64,000 nucleotides of DNA from JADKAV01 sp963732355. Lineage in GTDB: Bacteria; Actinomycetota; Actinomycetes; S36-B12; UBA10799. The DNA lies in NCBI GenBank assembly GCA_963732355.1, contig CAVSZD010000007.1, positions 434,001 through 498,000 on the forward strand, written 5' to 3'. Under the pieces are notes generated by a model, which did no database searches, was not told where the DNA came from, and saw only the letters and a program-made list of their open reading frames with translations. This document shows, in pieces, positions 7,342-15,239 of the stretch. Numbering within the stretch: the first letter of the stretch is position 1; each line of letters starts with the position of its first letter. The translations under genes were made by a program, and so were the position numbers.

Positions 7342-8103
7342 TCAGCTCCCGAAACGACGTTGTCGATCTGAATAGGAACGCAAGGCCCGCAGGAAGTCCA
7401 CGCGGCGGAAATCCGGCCAGTACGCCTCGCAGAAGTAGAACTCCGAATGGGCACTCTGCCACAGAAGAAACCCGGACAGCCGCTGTTCGCCCGAGGTGCG
7501 GATGACAAGATCCGGGTCGGGCTGACCGCGGGTGTATAGGTGTTCGGCGATGTGCTCTGGTTCGAGGGCTTGGGCTAGATCGTCAAGGCTCGTGCCGCGC
7601 CCAGCATGCTCGGCCAAAAGGGACCGCACAGCATCCACGACCTCGCGGCGGCCCCCATAACCCACGGCGATATTGACCGTCATCCCGTCTATGTCGCGGG
7701 TGGCGGCGTCAGCCTCCTTAAGCACCGTGGCCGTCTCCACCGGCAGCAGGTCCAACGCCCCCACAGGGTGGATGCGCCACTCACCCGTGGCTGCCAATGC
7801 GTCGACGGTGTCGGTGATGATGGCCATCAACTGACTGAGTTCGTCCGAGGGGCGCATGAGGTTGTCCGTGGACAGCAGCCAGAGCGTGACGACTTCGACG
7901 TCCACGTCGTCGCACCAGCGCAGGAACTCGGCGATCTTGTCGGCACCGGCACGGTGACCAGTCGACGCGCTGATGCCCTGCATCGATGCCCAGCGCCGGT
8001 TGCCGTCGAGGATCACCCCTACATGTCGGGGTATCCGCTCGGAGTCGAGGGTAGCCAGCAGACGACGCTCGTAGACCGAGTAGGCGACGTCACGAAGGCC
8101 CAT
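7342..8103 (-). CDS. uppS: Short-chain Z-isoprenyl diphosphate synthase (UppS family)
   Basis: A 253-residue cis-prenyltransferase that condenses isopentenyl diphosphate onto allylic diphosphates for polyprenyl lipid carriers. It shows the family signature HVGVILDGNRRWA near the N-terminus, TLWLLSTDNLMRP, and the C-terminal substrate motif DLVIRTSGEQRLSGFLLWQ. The LLSTDNL.RP form resembles the short-chain (Z,E-farnesyl) enzymes that accompany classic UppS in actinobacteria. The ATG at 8101-8103 follows AGGAGG at a good distance and is preferred over the GTGs at 8107-8109 and 8104-8106. It lies in the same direction as the downstream phoH2 gene. Confidence 0.88.
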   Translation of the reverse strand: MGLRDVAYSVYERRLLATLDSERIPRHVGVILDGNRRWASMQGISASTGHRAGADKIAEFLRWCDDVDVEVVTLWLLSTDNLMRPSDELSQLMAIITDTVDALAATGEWRIHPVGALDLLPVETATVLKEADAATRDIDGMTVNIAVGYGGRREVVDAVRSLLAEHAGRGTSLDDLAQALEPEHIAEHLYTRGQPDPDLVIRTSGEQRLSGFLLWQSAHSEFYFCEAYWPDFRRVDFLRALRSYSDRQRRFGS

Positions 8104-8172
8104 CACCACCTCCTCTTGAAGGAGGGTACCCCGCAGCCAGGCTTCAGGGCAGCGCCGTGACCGTTATGTTGC

Positions 8173-8958
8173 TCAGAACCCGATACCCGAGCCGTCGTCG
8201 TCATCATCCTCGTCCTGGCGGCGCGAGCGCTTACGACCCTTGACCTTGTCGCGGATGAGAAACTCGGCAGCTTCGGCGACGGTGACCTGATCAGCCCGCT
8301 TGCCACGCACGATGACGGCCTTTGTACCCACATGTAGCGCGATCTGAGGTTTGGTGGTCGTGACGACAACCCCCTTGCCCGCGTCACGCAGAGCCAGCAC
8401 CCGCTCCAGGCACTGCTTGCGGAAGTCACCAGAACCCATGACGGCCGTGTGGTCGAACATCAGCACGTCTACGTCTGCATGCATCGCGATGGCGAATGCG
8501 ATCTGGTAGCGCATCTTCTTGCTGAAGTCCTCGAGCGGGCGATTGCGCAGGGACTCGACGTCCGCGGTGCGCGCTACGGGGCCGACAAGTTCCTCGATCT
8601 GGGCATCGGGCAGTCCGTAGACACCGGCGATCATCCGGATGGACTGCTCCACCGATAGTTCGCGTACCCACCTGCTCTGAGGTGGCGATACCAGCAGGCT
8701 GCGCTCGGGGCGTTGCACCTGCCCGACGTCCACGGGCAGCAAGTTCGCCCAAACCCGCTGCACCGCGTTTGTGCGCGCGGGGTCGCGGCTGACCAGCACC
8801 AGCGCCTCGCCGGCCTCCAGCGTGGTCGTTAGCCCGCGGAAAACCCAGTAGGACTCGCGTTCGTGGGTAGAGGTCATTCGAGGGACGCCTTTGATGATCT
8901 GCTGCTTCTTCTTCAGGCGGAATCCCTCGAGTCCGGCGTCGGTGAAACTGGCTAACAC
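8173..8958 (-). CDS. Degenerate ABC-type ATP-binding protein of a polysaccharide exporter
   Basis: A 261-residue protein with the fold order of TagH/Wzt-type ABC ATPases, paired with a Wzm/TagG-type permease one base upstream (TGA-C-GTG junction, Shine-Dalgarno GGAAGG). The catalytic motifs are eroded. At the Walker A position EALVLVSRDPARTNAVQ lacks the glycines and the P-loop lysine. The signature reads FSKKMRYQIAFAIA, and Walker B reads VDVLMFDH with His instead of the catalytic Glu. The tail is KGRKRSRRQ followed by a run of Asp. The open frame argues against a simple pseudogene. It may be a non-hydrolysing partner or regulator; ATP hydrolysis should not be assumed. Confidence 0.7.
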   Translation of the reverse strand: MLASFTDAGLEGFRLKKKQQIIKGVPRMTSTHERESYWVFRGLTTTLEAGEALVLVSRDPARTNAVQRVWANLLPVDVGQVQRPERSLLVSPPQSRWVRELSVEQSIRMIAGVYGLPDAQIEELVGPVARTADVESLRNRPLEDFSKKMRYQIAFAIAMHADVDVLMFDHTAVMGSGDFRKQCLERVLALRDAGKGVVVTTTKPQIALHVGTKAVIVRGKRADQVTVAEAAEFLIRDKVKGRKRSRRQDEDDDDDGSGIGF

Positions 8959-8959
8959 G

Positions 8960-9748
8960 TCACACCTTCCGGCGCAGGTTCAGACCGGAGCCGTGCACCA
9001 TCCAGATGCCTGCGAGCAGGATCACCAGGATCACCCCGAAGGAGATGGCGTAGTTGGTCCAAGACGTCAGAACCTCCGGCCACACGCTGGCCCGGTAGAA
9101 GTCGAGCACCCCGTGGAAGGGGTTCAAGTACAGGAAGGGCTGCAACCATTCCGGGAAGTTCTTCTGCGACCACAGGATCGGACTGCCCCAGAAGAACGCG
9201 CGGGTGAGGATCGAGGCGAACACCTCGATGTCCGGCCAGCGCAGCGCGAGGCCCGCTTCGAACAGCGCGAAACCTGCACACAGCAATATCTGCAGCACGA
9301 TCGCCACTGGGAAGAGCACTGTGCCCCAGGTCAGGCTGGCGCCACCCAGGAAGATGAAGATCAAGATGATCGGAATCGACAGTAGGAACTCGGCCAGACC
9401 CACGAACACGATCCGCAACGGCCACGTCGAGGCTGGCAAGGGGCTCGACTGCAGCACGTCGCCGAACCGGCGGAACGACCGCGGACTCTTGCGGATCGTC
9501 TGCGAGAACCACTGGAACGGGTACAGGCCGGTGATGAGGAACACGATGAACGGTTGCAGTCCGATGCCGCGACCACCGGCGAAGACGAACGTGAACACCA
9601 CCCACATGAGGATGGCCAACAGGAAGGGTTCGCCGAGCGTCCAGACGAAACCAAGCCGGTAGCGCCGGTACATCTGCTTGAGGTCCTGACGGACCATGAG
9701 ACTGATCGTCCGCCGTCGTCCCGGCAGGCGCACGAGGTCGGAGATCAT
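8960..9748 (-). CDS. ABC-2 type permease, polysaccharide/polyol-phosphate export
   Basis: A 262-residue inner-membrane protein with about six transmembrane segments and the ABC-2 / Wzm / TagG layout. A cytoplasmic N-terminus (LMVRQDLKQMYRRYRLGFVW) leads into segments around LLAILMWVVFTFVF and FIVFLITGLYPF. The C-terminal part carries the NPFHGVLDFYR motif typical of exporters of teichoic-acid-like or O-antigen-like chains. The degenerate ATP-binding protein follows immediately, so the two are co-transcribed. The substrate is unknown. Confidence 0.85.
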   Translation of the reverse strand: MISDLVRLPGRRRTISLMVRQDLKQMYRRYRLGFVWTLGEPFLLAILMWVVFTFVFAGGRGIGLQPFIVFLITGLYPFQWFSQTIRKSPRSFRRFGDVLQSSPLPASTWPLRIVFVGLAEFLLSIPIILIFIFLGGASLTWGTVLFPVAIVLQILLCAGFALFEAGLALRWPDIEVFASILTRAFFWGSPILWSQKNFPEWLQPFLYLNPFHGVLDFYRASVWPEVLTSWTNYAISFGVILVILLAGIWMVHGSGLNLRRKV

Positions 9749-9757
9749 GCCCCGATG

Positions 9758-10114
9758 CTAGTTGTCAGTGCGCGCAGATCCGGTGGCGGACACCCGCGGC
9801 GGCGCCTTGGACGCCTGCTCGGCCATGGTCTGCTTGGCCCAACCGGTGGCCTTGTGCTCTGCGTAGAAGGAGAAGAACGGGATGGTTCCAGCCAGCATCA
9901 CCAGCACAGTGCGCGGGAACACACTCCACTTGCACCGCAATGACAGGTCCAGCACTGTCACGAGGTAGATCATGAACATCCATCCATGCACCATGGCCAG
10001 CGGGGTATGGATGTCCCACACGATGCGAAGGGGGATGTGAACGAACACCAGCAGGAGCAGCAACACCCCGACCACGTAGGCCATGATCCGGTAGCGCAGA
10101 AGAGAGCCAGCCAT
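9758..10114 (-). CDS. DUF3817 membrane protein
   Basis: A 118-residue integral membrane protein with three transmembrane segments (AYVVGVLLLLLVFVHIPLR, VHGWMFMIYLVTVLDLSL, VLVMLAGTIPFFSFYAE), matching DUF3817, a short actinobacterial family of unknown function. The arrangement LAMVHGWMFMIYL is typical. It follows the next gene with a one-base overlap, forming a small membrane-protein operon with the two genes to its right. The C-terminal tail is polar and probably cytoplasmic. Confidence 0.8.
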   Translation of the reverse strand: MAGSLLRYRIMAYVVGVLLLLLVFVHIPLRIVWDIHTPLAMVHGWMFMIYLVTVLDLSLRCKWSVFPRTVLVMLAGTIPFFSFYAEHKATGWAKQTMAEQASKAPPRVSATGSARTDN

Positions 10115-10371
10115 TAATCCACCATCTCTTCTTCCCGCTCCCGTTGAGCGTCAATGGTGCGCTGATCGTGCATGACCTTGTACCAGAACCAGACGACGAA
10201 CCCCGTGAAGATCACCCATTGGAAGGCGTAGGCCGCGTTCTGGATGTCCAGCGCGGACTGACTGTGCGCCACGTCCCACTGCCACCAACCGAGCCGCAGG
10301 AAAACGAAACTGATCACCAGGCACAAGAGTGTCCAGGGGATCCAACGCGGCGACAGGATGTAGCGGACCAT
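10114..10371 (-). CDS. Conserved small membrane protein (SURF1 N-terminus-like)
   Basis: An 85-residue protein with two transmembrane segments (WTLLCLVISFVFLRLGWWQW and YAFQWVIFTGFVVWFWYKV) and a charged C-terminus (QREREEEMVD). The LGWWQW start is reminiscent of the first segment of SURF1-like proteins. I do not recognise a defined function. It overlaps both neighbours by one base, so the three small genes are read as one unit. Confidence 0.65.
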   Translation of the reverse strand: MVRYILSPRWIPWTLLCLVISFVFLRLGWWQWDVAHSQSALDIQNAAYAFQWVIFTGFVVWFWYKVMHDQRTIDAQREREEEMVD

Positions 10372-10577
10372 CAGGCTGCGGGCTTTCCCTCGCCGTCGAC
10401 CGGGGCACCCGTCGTCGCTTGCTCGTCGAAATCGACCCGCTTGAGTTGCTTGTTCAGGGATCGGAACAAGAAGATTCCGGCGATCAGCAGGAACACGAAC
10501 ACCATAAATGCGCCCGTGCCCGGTCCAACAGTGTTCGGATCCGGGAGTGCACCCTCCACGGCGAGAATCAGCAGCAC
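10371..10577 (-). CDS. Small single-pass membrane protein
   Basis: A 68-residue protein with one clear transmembrane segment (AFMVFVFLLIAGIFLFRSL) followed by a basic stop-transfer region (NKQLKRVDF) and a polar tail. It begins with MLLILAVEGALPDPNTVG. Similar short proteins are common near mca in actinobacteria, but no function is known. It is first in the three-gene membrane-protein operon. Confidence 0.6.
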   Translation of the reverse strand: MLLILAVEGALPDPNTVGPGTGAFMVFVFLLIAGIFLFRSLNKQLKRVDFDEQATTGAPVDGEGKPAA

Positions 10578-10666
10578 TCCTTGAGTCTACGACGCGGCCC
10601 AGTTTTGCTCATCGGGTCGTCCGGATGGGCCCGCGGGTCGGGGCCACGGCCGCCGGACATGCCCGC

Positions 10667-10738
10667 GTTAGAGGTTGTGCTGTTGGTTAGAGAATCCACG
10701 CGTTGTTTCGCTAACCAACAGCACAACCTCTAACCAAC
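10667..10738. repeat. Dispersed palindromic repeat, family A, copy 3 (perfect 24-bp arms)
   Basis: The best-formed copy of family A. A 24-bp arm (10667-10690, beginning GTTAGAGGTTGTG) is exactly complementary to 10711-10734, around a 20-base centre whose core is inverted relative to the other copies (AATCCACGCGTTGTT). It lies 34 bp past the mca stop. Confidence 0.9.
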
Positions 10739-10771
10739 TGCCCCGGGAGCGCCCCGGCGGGCAACCACCGC

Positions 10772-11602
10772 CTACCGCAAACCCGCGAACAAGTCGTCCT
10801 CCGGAGGGTCAAGGGGCAGCACGCTGAGTGCCAATTCGAAGTCCTCGGTCGGCCACACGTCCCGGGCCACCTGCGCGGGAAGCGCGAACCAGTGCCCGGA
10901 CGGATCGATCTGGGTCGCATGGGCCTTCAGCGCGGCGTCACGCACATCGAAGTACTCAGCACACGGCACCCGGGTGGTGACCCGTGCGGTGTTGTCCGGG
11001 CGCGCGAGGATGTCGTCGATCCACCCCGCGTAGGGCGATTCGTACCCGAGGGCGACGGCTGCCTCGTGCAGCGCTATGACCTTCTGCTTGTGGAAGGTCT
11101 GGTGGTAGTAGACCTTGCTGACCTGCCACAGCGGAGCCGCCTGGGCCACGGCCGCCATCGTGACCTCGTGGCAGCGGATGTGGTCGGGGTGAGGGTAACC
11201 GCCGTTCTCGTCGTAGGTGGTGATCACCTGCGGGCGGAACGCGAGGATCTCCTCGACCAGCGGTGCAGTGGCCTCGTCGAGCGGAAGATCGGCGAAGCAA
11301 CCGGCCGGAAGCGGTGGCGGGGGGTCGCCCTCGGGGAACCCTGAGTCCTCGAACCCGAGCCATGAGTGCTCAACGCCGAGGATGCGTGCGGCTTCGGCCA
11401 TCTCGGCCCGCCGGATCTCGGGCAGTTGGGATGCGTCGATCTGCAGGCCTGGGTTCAGCAGGTCCCCGCGCTCACCACCGGTGCAGGTGACCACCTTGAC
11501 CCGAACGCCTTCAGCCACGTATTTGGCCGTGCTGGCGGCGCCCTTACTCGCCTCATCGTCGGGGTGCGCGTGCACGTGCATTAGTCGCAGGTCGTTGGCC
11601 AC
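10772..11602 (-). CDS. mca: Mycothiol S-conjugate amidase
   Basis: A 276-residue zinc amidase of the LmbE/PIG-L family. It cleaves mycothiol S-conjugates to a mercapturic acid and GlcN-inositol, detoxifying electrophiles in the cytoplasm. The zinc motif AHPDDE is at residues 12-17 and the second metal motif is YPHPDHIRCH. Long Mca-type insertions (CTGGERGDLLNPGL, FEDSGFPEGDPPPPLP) separate it from MshB. The GTG at 11600-11602 gives the normal Mca N-terminus, a few residues before LRLM. Its presence implies that the organism makes mycothiol. Confidence 0.92.
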   Translation of the reverse strand: MANDLRLMHVHAHPDDEASKGAASTAKYVAEGVRVKVVTCTGGERGDLLNPGLQIDASQLPEIRRAEMAEAARILGVEHSWLGFEDSGFPEGDPPPPLPAGCFADLPLDEATAPLVEEILAFRPQVITTYDENGGYPHPDHIRCHEVTMAAVAQAAPLWQVSKVYYHQTFHKQKVIALHEAAVALGYESPYAGWIDDILARPDNTARVTTRVPCAEYFDVRDAALKAHATQIDPSGHWFALPAQVARDVWPTEDFELALSVLPLDPPEDDLFAGLR

Positions 11603-11731
11603 CAGCCCACGATACGTGGCGGGTATGCGCCAACCGGAATGACCGCGGCGCAGATAACAGGCAGAATGAAGCAAACAGCCCTCCGGTCGCGACGGTACCG
11701 GTGGGCTGATGCATCTGATGAGGAGAGAACC

Positions 11732-12214
11732 GTGAGCGAGCACAAGGTCACCTGGTTGACCCAGGAGGCACACGACCGACTGGTGACTGAGCTGACCGAG
11801 CGCACAGAGGTCACCCGCGGCAAGATCACCAAGACGATCGAACTCGCACGCGAGGAGGGTGACTTGCGTGAGAACGGGGGCTACCACGCGGCCAAAGAGG
11901 ACCAGGGACGCAATGAGGCCCGCATCCGGGAACTCAAGTACCTGATCGAACACTCCCAGGTGGGGCGGCCAGACGACGTCGTCCAGGGCGCGGTGAGTCA
12001 CGGGTCGACGGTGACTATCGAGTTCGCAGGCGGGGACCGCGAGACCATGCTGGTCGCCAGCCGCGAGGAGAAGGCCCACACCGAACTCGAGATCTGCTCA
12101 CCCGACTCGCCTTTGGGCAAGGCGCTGCTCGGCCAGCACGCCGGGACCAAGGTCGCCTACGAACTACCCAACGGGCGCACGATGGAGGTCACCCTGATCG
12201 AGGTGCACGACTGA
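11732..12214 (+). CDS. greA: Transcription elongation factor GreA
   Basis: A 160-residue Gre factor that enters the RNA polymerase secondary channel and stimulates cleavage of backtracked RNA. The N-terminal coiled coil carries the acidic tip in GDLRENGGYHAAKEDQG (canonical GDLSENAEYHAAKE). The C-terminal FKBP-like domain has SPLGKALLGQHAG. The GTG at 11732 is supported by AGGAG seven bases upstream; an ATG at 11639 would add an unrelated extension. It is transcribed away from mca. Confidence 0.93.
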   Translation: MSEHKVTWLTQEAHDRLVTELTERTEVTRGKITKTIELAREEGDLRENGGYHAAKEDQGRNEARIRELKYLIEHSQVGRPDDVVQGAVSHGSTVTIEFAGGDRETMLVASREEKAHTELEICSPDSPLGKALLGQHAGTKVAYELPNGRTMEVTLIEVHD

Positions 12215-12221
12215 ACGCGCG

Positions 12222-12599
12222 TTATTGCACGACCGGCAGCCCCGCCGATTGCCAGGCAACGATCCCCCCGTCGAGGTCGGAGAGACTATTGAACCCGGCC
12301 CCGGCCATCTGGTCCATTGCCACCTTCGAACGGTTGCCACTGCGGCAGTACACCGCGTAGGTCGCCTCCGGGTCGAGCTCGGTGATCCTCTGACCGAAAT
12401 CGGCGGCCTCGACGTCGATGTTCACAGCATCCGGAAGGTGCCCCGAGGCATACTCCGCAGGGGTACGCACATCCAGCGTGACAACCCCATCTGTCTGCGC
12501 GAGGTCGTCGAAGGCCTGCGGCGACAACGAAGTGGCGGTCGCCGAAGAACATGCGGTCAAAGCCAAGAGTGCGAAGAGCGCGATCAGCAGACGTTTCAT
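12222..12599 (-). CDS. Rhodanese-domain lipoprotein
   Basis: A 125-residue lipoprotein. The signal peptide MKRLLIALFALLALTAC ends in a lipobox cysteine, and a single rhodanese domain follows with LDVRTPAEYASGHLPDAVNID and the active-site loop YCRSGNRS. It would act as an extracytoplasmic sulfurtransferase or persulfide carrier. I chose the ATG at 12597-12599 because it opens the signal peptide; a second ATG at 12611 lies inside a perfect 25-bp palindrome that may be the operator. It converges on greA with only 7 bp between stops. Confidence 0.8.
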   Translation of the reverse strand: MKRLLIALFALLALTACSSATATSLSPQAFDDLAQTDGVVTLDVRTPAEYASGHLPDAVNIDVEAADFGQRITELDPEATYAVYCRSGNRSKVAMDQMAGAGFNSLSDLDGGIVAWQSAGLPVVQ

Positions 12600-12605
12600 G
12601 CCTTG

Positions 12606-12630
12606 CAGCATACCCTACCGGGGTATGCTG
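12606..12630. promoter_or_regulatory. Perfect 10-bp inverted repeat (CsoR/CstR-like operator candidate)
   Basis: CAGCATACCC-TACCG-GGGTATGCTG is a perfect palindrome with a 5-base spacer. It spans the end of ilvA and the start of the rhodanese lipoprotein gene. The ATACCC...GGGTAT core resembles operators of the CsoR/CstR family, whose persulfide-sensing members control rhodanese genes. It could instead be a terminator stem for ilvA, though no T-tract follows. Confidence 0.5.
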
Positions 12631-13835
12631 AGGGAGGGCGGATCGACTCTGAAACCGTCCTCGCGAAGCGCCTCCCGCAACTCGTCGGCATGACCAACAC
12701 CGCGCACCTCGACCTCCACGATCACTGCACACTCATCGACTGCCAGCATCGGATCCGTGCGGTTGTGGGAGACCGTCACGACGTTTCCCCGGTGTTGGGC
12801 GATCAAGGAGAGCACCCGCTCGAGCTGCCCCGGGCGGTCGGGGATCAAGGCGGAGATCACCACGTATCTGTCGGCTGCCACAAGGCCCTGCCGCACGATC
12901 CGCAACAACAGCAGCGGGTCGACATTTCCGCCGGAGAGCGTGACCACCAAGGGGGGTTCAAACAACTCCGGATGGCTGAGTACAGCTGCCGCTGCGGCGG
13001 CACCTCCGGGCTCCACGAGCTGCTTGCTGCGCTCCAGGCACATCAGCACCGCACGGGCGATCTGCTCGTCGTCGACGGTCAGGAAGTCGATGCCAGCCGC
13101 AGCGATGATGTCGAAGTCGATCTGTCCAGGCTTGGCCACCGCGATTCCATCGGCAAGCGTCGCCATGTGTTCAACGGCCACGGGGTGGCCTGCGCGCAGC
13201 GACGCAGGGTATGAGGCCGCGCCGGCAGCCTGCACTCCCACGACCTTGGCTTGCGGAGCCTTGTCCTCAAGACCGAGCGCAATGCCGGCCAACAGACCCC
13301 CGCCGCCGGTGCACACGGCGACGGTCTTGACTTCCGGATGCTGATCGGCGATCTCCAAACCGACCGTCGCCTGACCGGCCACAACATCGGCATGGTCGAA
13401 GGGATGGATAAGGATCGCACCAGTCCGCTCGCTGTAGGCCGTTGCCGCCTCCAGCGACTCGTCGATCGTGCTGCCGAAGAACTCCACCGCGGCGCCGTAC
13501 GAGACTGTCGCCTCGATCTTGGGCAAAGTGGCGCCCTCGGGCATGAACACCGTGGACTCGACACCGAGCAGACGTGCTGCCAGCGCCACACCTTGGGCGT
13601 GATTGCCCGCGCTGGCAGCCACCACCCCGCGAGCACGCTCGTGAGGGGTCAGGGCCGCGATCCGGTTGTACGCACCGCGGATCTTGAACGACCCCGTACG
13701 CTGCAGGTTCTCGCACTTCAAGTAGACCGGCCCGCCCACGAGTTCGCTGAGCCACCTGGCCGGGACGGTCGGAGTCCGGAACACGATGCCGTCCAGCCGT
13801 TGCGCCGCCTGGAGGATCTGTCGGTGATCGATCAC
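12615..13835 (-). CDS. ilvA: Threonine ammonia-lyase with ACT domain
   Basis: A 406-residue PLP enzyme that deaminates threonine to 2-oxobutanoate, feeding isoleucine synthesis or threonine catabolism. The Schiff-base lysine is K51 in SFKIRGAYN, and the phosphate-binding glycine loop is CTGGGGLLAG. A C-terminal ACT-like domain (~330-402, VVISALIPDRPGQLERVLSLI) suggests allosteric control. The length and single ACT-like domain fit the shorter TdcB/IlvA forms of actinobacteria. The GTG start overlaps the FIST gene stop (GTGA), implying coupling. Confidence 0.9.
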   Translation of the reverse strand: MIDHRQILQAAQRLDGIVFRTPTVPARWLSELVGGPVYLKCENLQRTGSFKIRGAYNRIAALTPHERARGVVAASAGNHAQGVALAARLLGVESTVFMPEGATLPKIEATVSYGAAVEFFGSTIDESLEAATAYSERTGAILIHPFDHADVVAGQATVGLEIADQHPEVKTVAVCTGGGGLLAGIALGLEDKAPQAKVVGVQAAGAASYPASLRAGHPVAVEHMATLADGIAVAKPGQIDFDIIAAAGIDFLTVDDEQIARAVLMCLERSKQLVEPGGAAAAAAVLSHPELFEPPLVVTLSGGNVDPLLLLRIVRQGLVAADRYVVISALIPDRPGQLERVLSLIAQHRGNVVTVSHNRTDPMLAVDECAVIVEVEVRGVGHADELREALREDGFRVDPPSLSIPR

Positions 13836-15139
13836 AGCAGACCCTCGTCCGGGGGCTGGGCGAGGTCGGCCAGCATCCGGTGGACTTCGCGTGCAACAGG
13901 GTCGGCCTCAGTGATCCGCTGGGGCCGCACCGCCACCTGATGCCCAGCCACTGCTCGGGGCCCGGCCCCGAAAGCGACAACTGTGGCCGTCTGCCGGTTG
14001 AGGTGTACCCCCTCACCGGCCGGGGCGACCTCCCCCTCGGCGAAGGTCCCGGCGCAGGGAACGCGCAGGCGGTCGGCGACCGCAGCCGCGTCGTGACTGC
14101 CGTTGTCGAACATGAATCGGCCTCTGTCCACCGAGGAGAAGATCAGCGCACCAGCCAGGGTCGGACCCATGCGTGCGGCCACGCCCTCCAACATGACATT
14201 GAGATCCTCGTCGGCGGCGTCCTCGTCACGCACCTGGAACTGTACAGAGGCGCCCAACGGAACCTGCCCACTGATCTGCAGCGCGCCCCGCTGCGCATCC
14301 GCAGGCAGGAAATCGTGGATCACGAAGTCACCCATCCTCGGGTCCTGAGTCAGCGCCACTCCGAGCTGCAAACCGGACAGGGCCAACGAGCGCTCTGGCT
14401 CTTCGAGCGCCGCGATGATCTCCTGAGCCCGCAGCGCGGCTGGAGTCCCGGCGAGGGTCTTGAGCAGAAAACCCTCGGCGTCGGTGACGGTCAGTAGCGG
14501 ACCCACCGGTCGGCACGCCGGACTCTGGATGGTCACGATCTGGGCATGGCCCCCCACCAGGACTCCTACCGCTCCCCTGCTGTGAATTCGCCCGTCAATG
14601 AGAAAACGGGTCGTGCGGGCCGGGGCCGGGCCAGAGGCAACAGCACCAACCACCGGCAGATCGGTCATGAGTAGCTGCGCGTGGGCGGCGAAATCGGACG
14701 TCGGGAACGACCACGGATCGGTGAGAACCAGGGCCATGACATCGTCGCGGCGGCGGCCCGGGAGTCCCACGATCTGGTCGCCTTGATCGGCCGACAGCAC
14801 CTCGAGATGGAAGGCTCGCGCGCGCAGTCCGGGGATTCTGGCCGCCCAGACGGCAACCGACGCGGCGTCACTGGCCCGACCGCCCGCCATAACGGCGGAG
14901 GCAGACGAGCCAATGACCGTGCCCGACGAGAGATGTGAGTATGCGGCGAGCAGCGCCTGCTCCGCGTCCTCGGCATCGGCGGCGGCCACGAACACGAAGG
15001 CCAGGTTGGGCGCCGAGCCGAGTTGGACCAGCGCTTGTTTCGCAGCCGTGCGTGCCAGGACGGTCATGTCCACCGGCTCCACGCCGGTGGCAACCGCCAG
15101 ACCCTCTCCTACCAAGCCCACCGCTGCATTCTCGCCCAT
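13832..15139 (-). CDS. FIST-domain protein
   Basis: A 435-residue cytoplasmic protein with FIST N (residues ~20-215) and FIST C (~220-370) sensory domains, which are proposed to bind small ligands such as amino acids. Typical segments are SSGTVIGSSASAVMAGG, DLPVVGAVASG and GALIFSSVDRGRFMF. FIST domains usually accompany signalling modules, but this protein carries none and is coupled to ilvA by a 4-bp overlap, which hints at a link with amino acid metabolism. I chose the ATG at 15137-15139, which follows AGGTGGGCGGG. Confidence 0.8.
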   Translation of the reverse strand: MGENAAVGLVGEGLAVATGVEPVDMTVLARTAAKQALVQLGSAPNLAFVFVAAADAEDAEQALLAAYSHLSSGTVIGSSASAVMAGGRASDAASVAVWAARIPGLRARAFHLEVLSADQGDQIVGLPGRRRDDVMALVLTDPWSFPTSDFAAHAQLLMTDLPVVGAVASGPAPARTTRFLIDGRIHSRGAVGVLVGGHAQIVTIQSPACRPVGPLLTVTDAEGFLLKTLAGTPAALRAQEIIAALEEPERSLALSGLQLGVALTQDPRMGDFVIHDFLPADAQRGALQISGQVPLGASVQFQVRDEDAADEDLNVMLEGVAARMGPTLAGALIFSSVDRGRFMFDNGSHDAAAVADRLRVPCAGTFAEGEVAPAGEGVHLNRQTATVVAFGAGPRAVAGHQVAVRPQRITEADPVAREVHRMLADLAQPPDEGLL

Positions 15140-15192
15140 CCCGCCCACCTGTGAGACGTCGGGCGGGACCGTGTCCGCGTCAGGGGAATAGC

Positions 15193-15223
15193 GCAGGGCC
15201 CCGGGGTAGCCCCGAGGCCCTGC
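15193..15223 (-). terminator. Hairpin terminator after the peroxiredoxin gene
   Basis: GCAGGGCC...CGGGG-CTA-CCCCG...GGCCCTGC forms a long GC-rich stem 17 bp past the peroxiredoxin stop on the minus strand and just before the FIST gene. It has no U-tract. Confidence 0.7.
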
Positions 15224-15239
15224 AAGTTCTGTACCCGGA

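Noticed and set aside
12606..12630. Simple rho-independent terminator of ilvA
   Set aside because: The stem is good but overlaps the ilvA stop codon and is followed by no T-tract; kept as an operator candidate with the terminator as the alternative.
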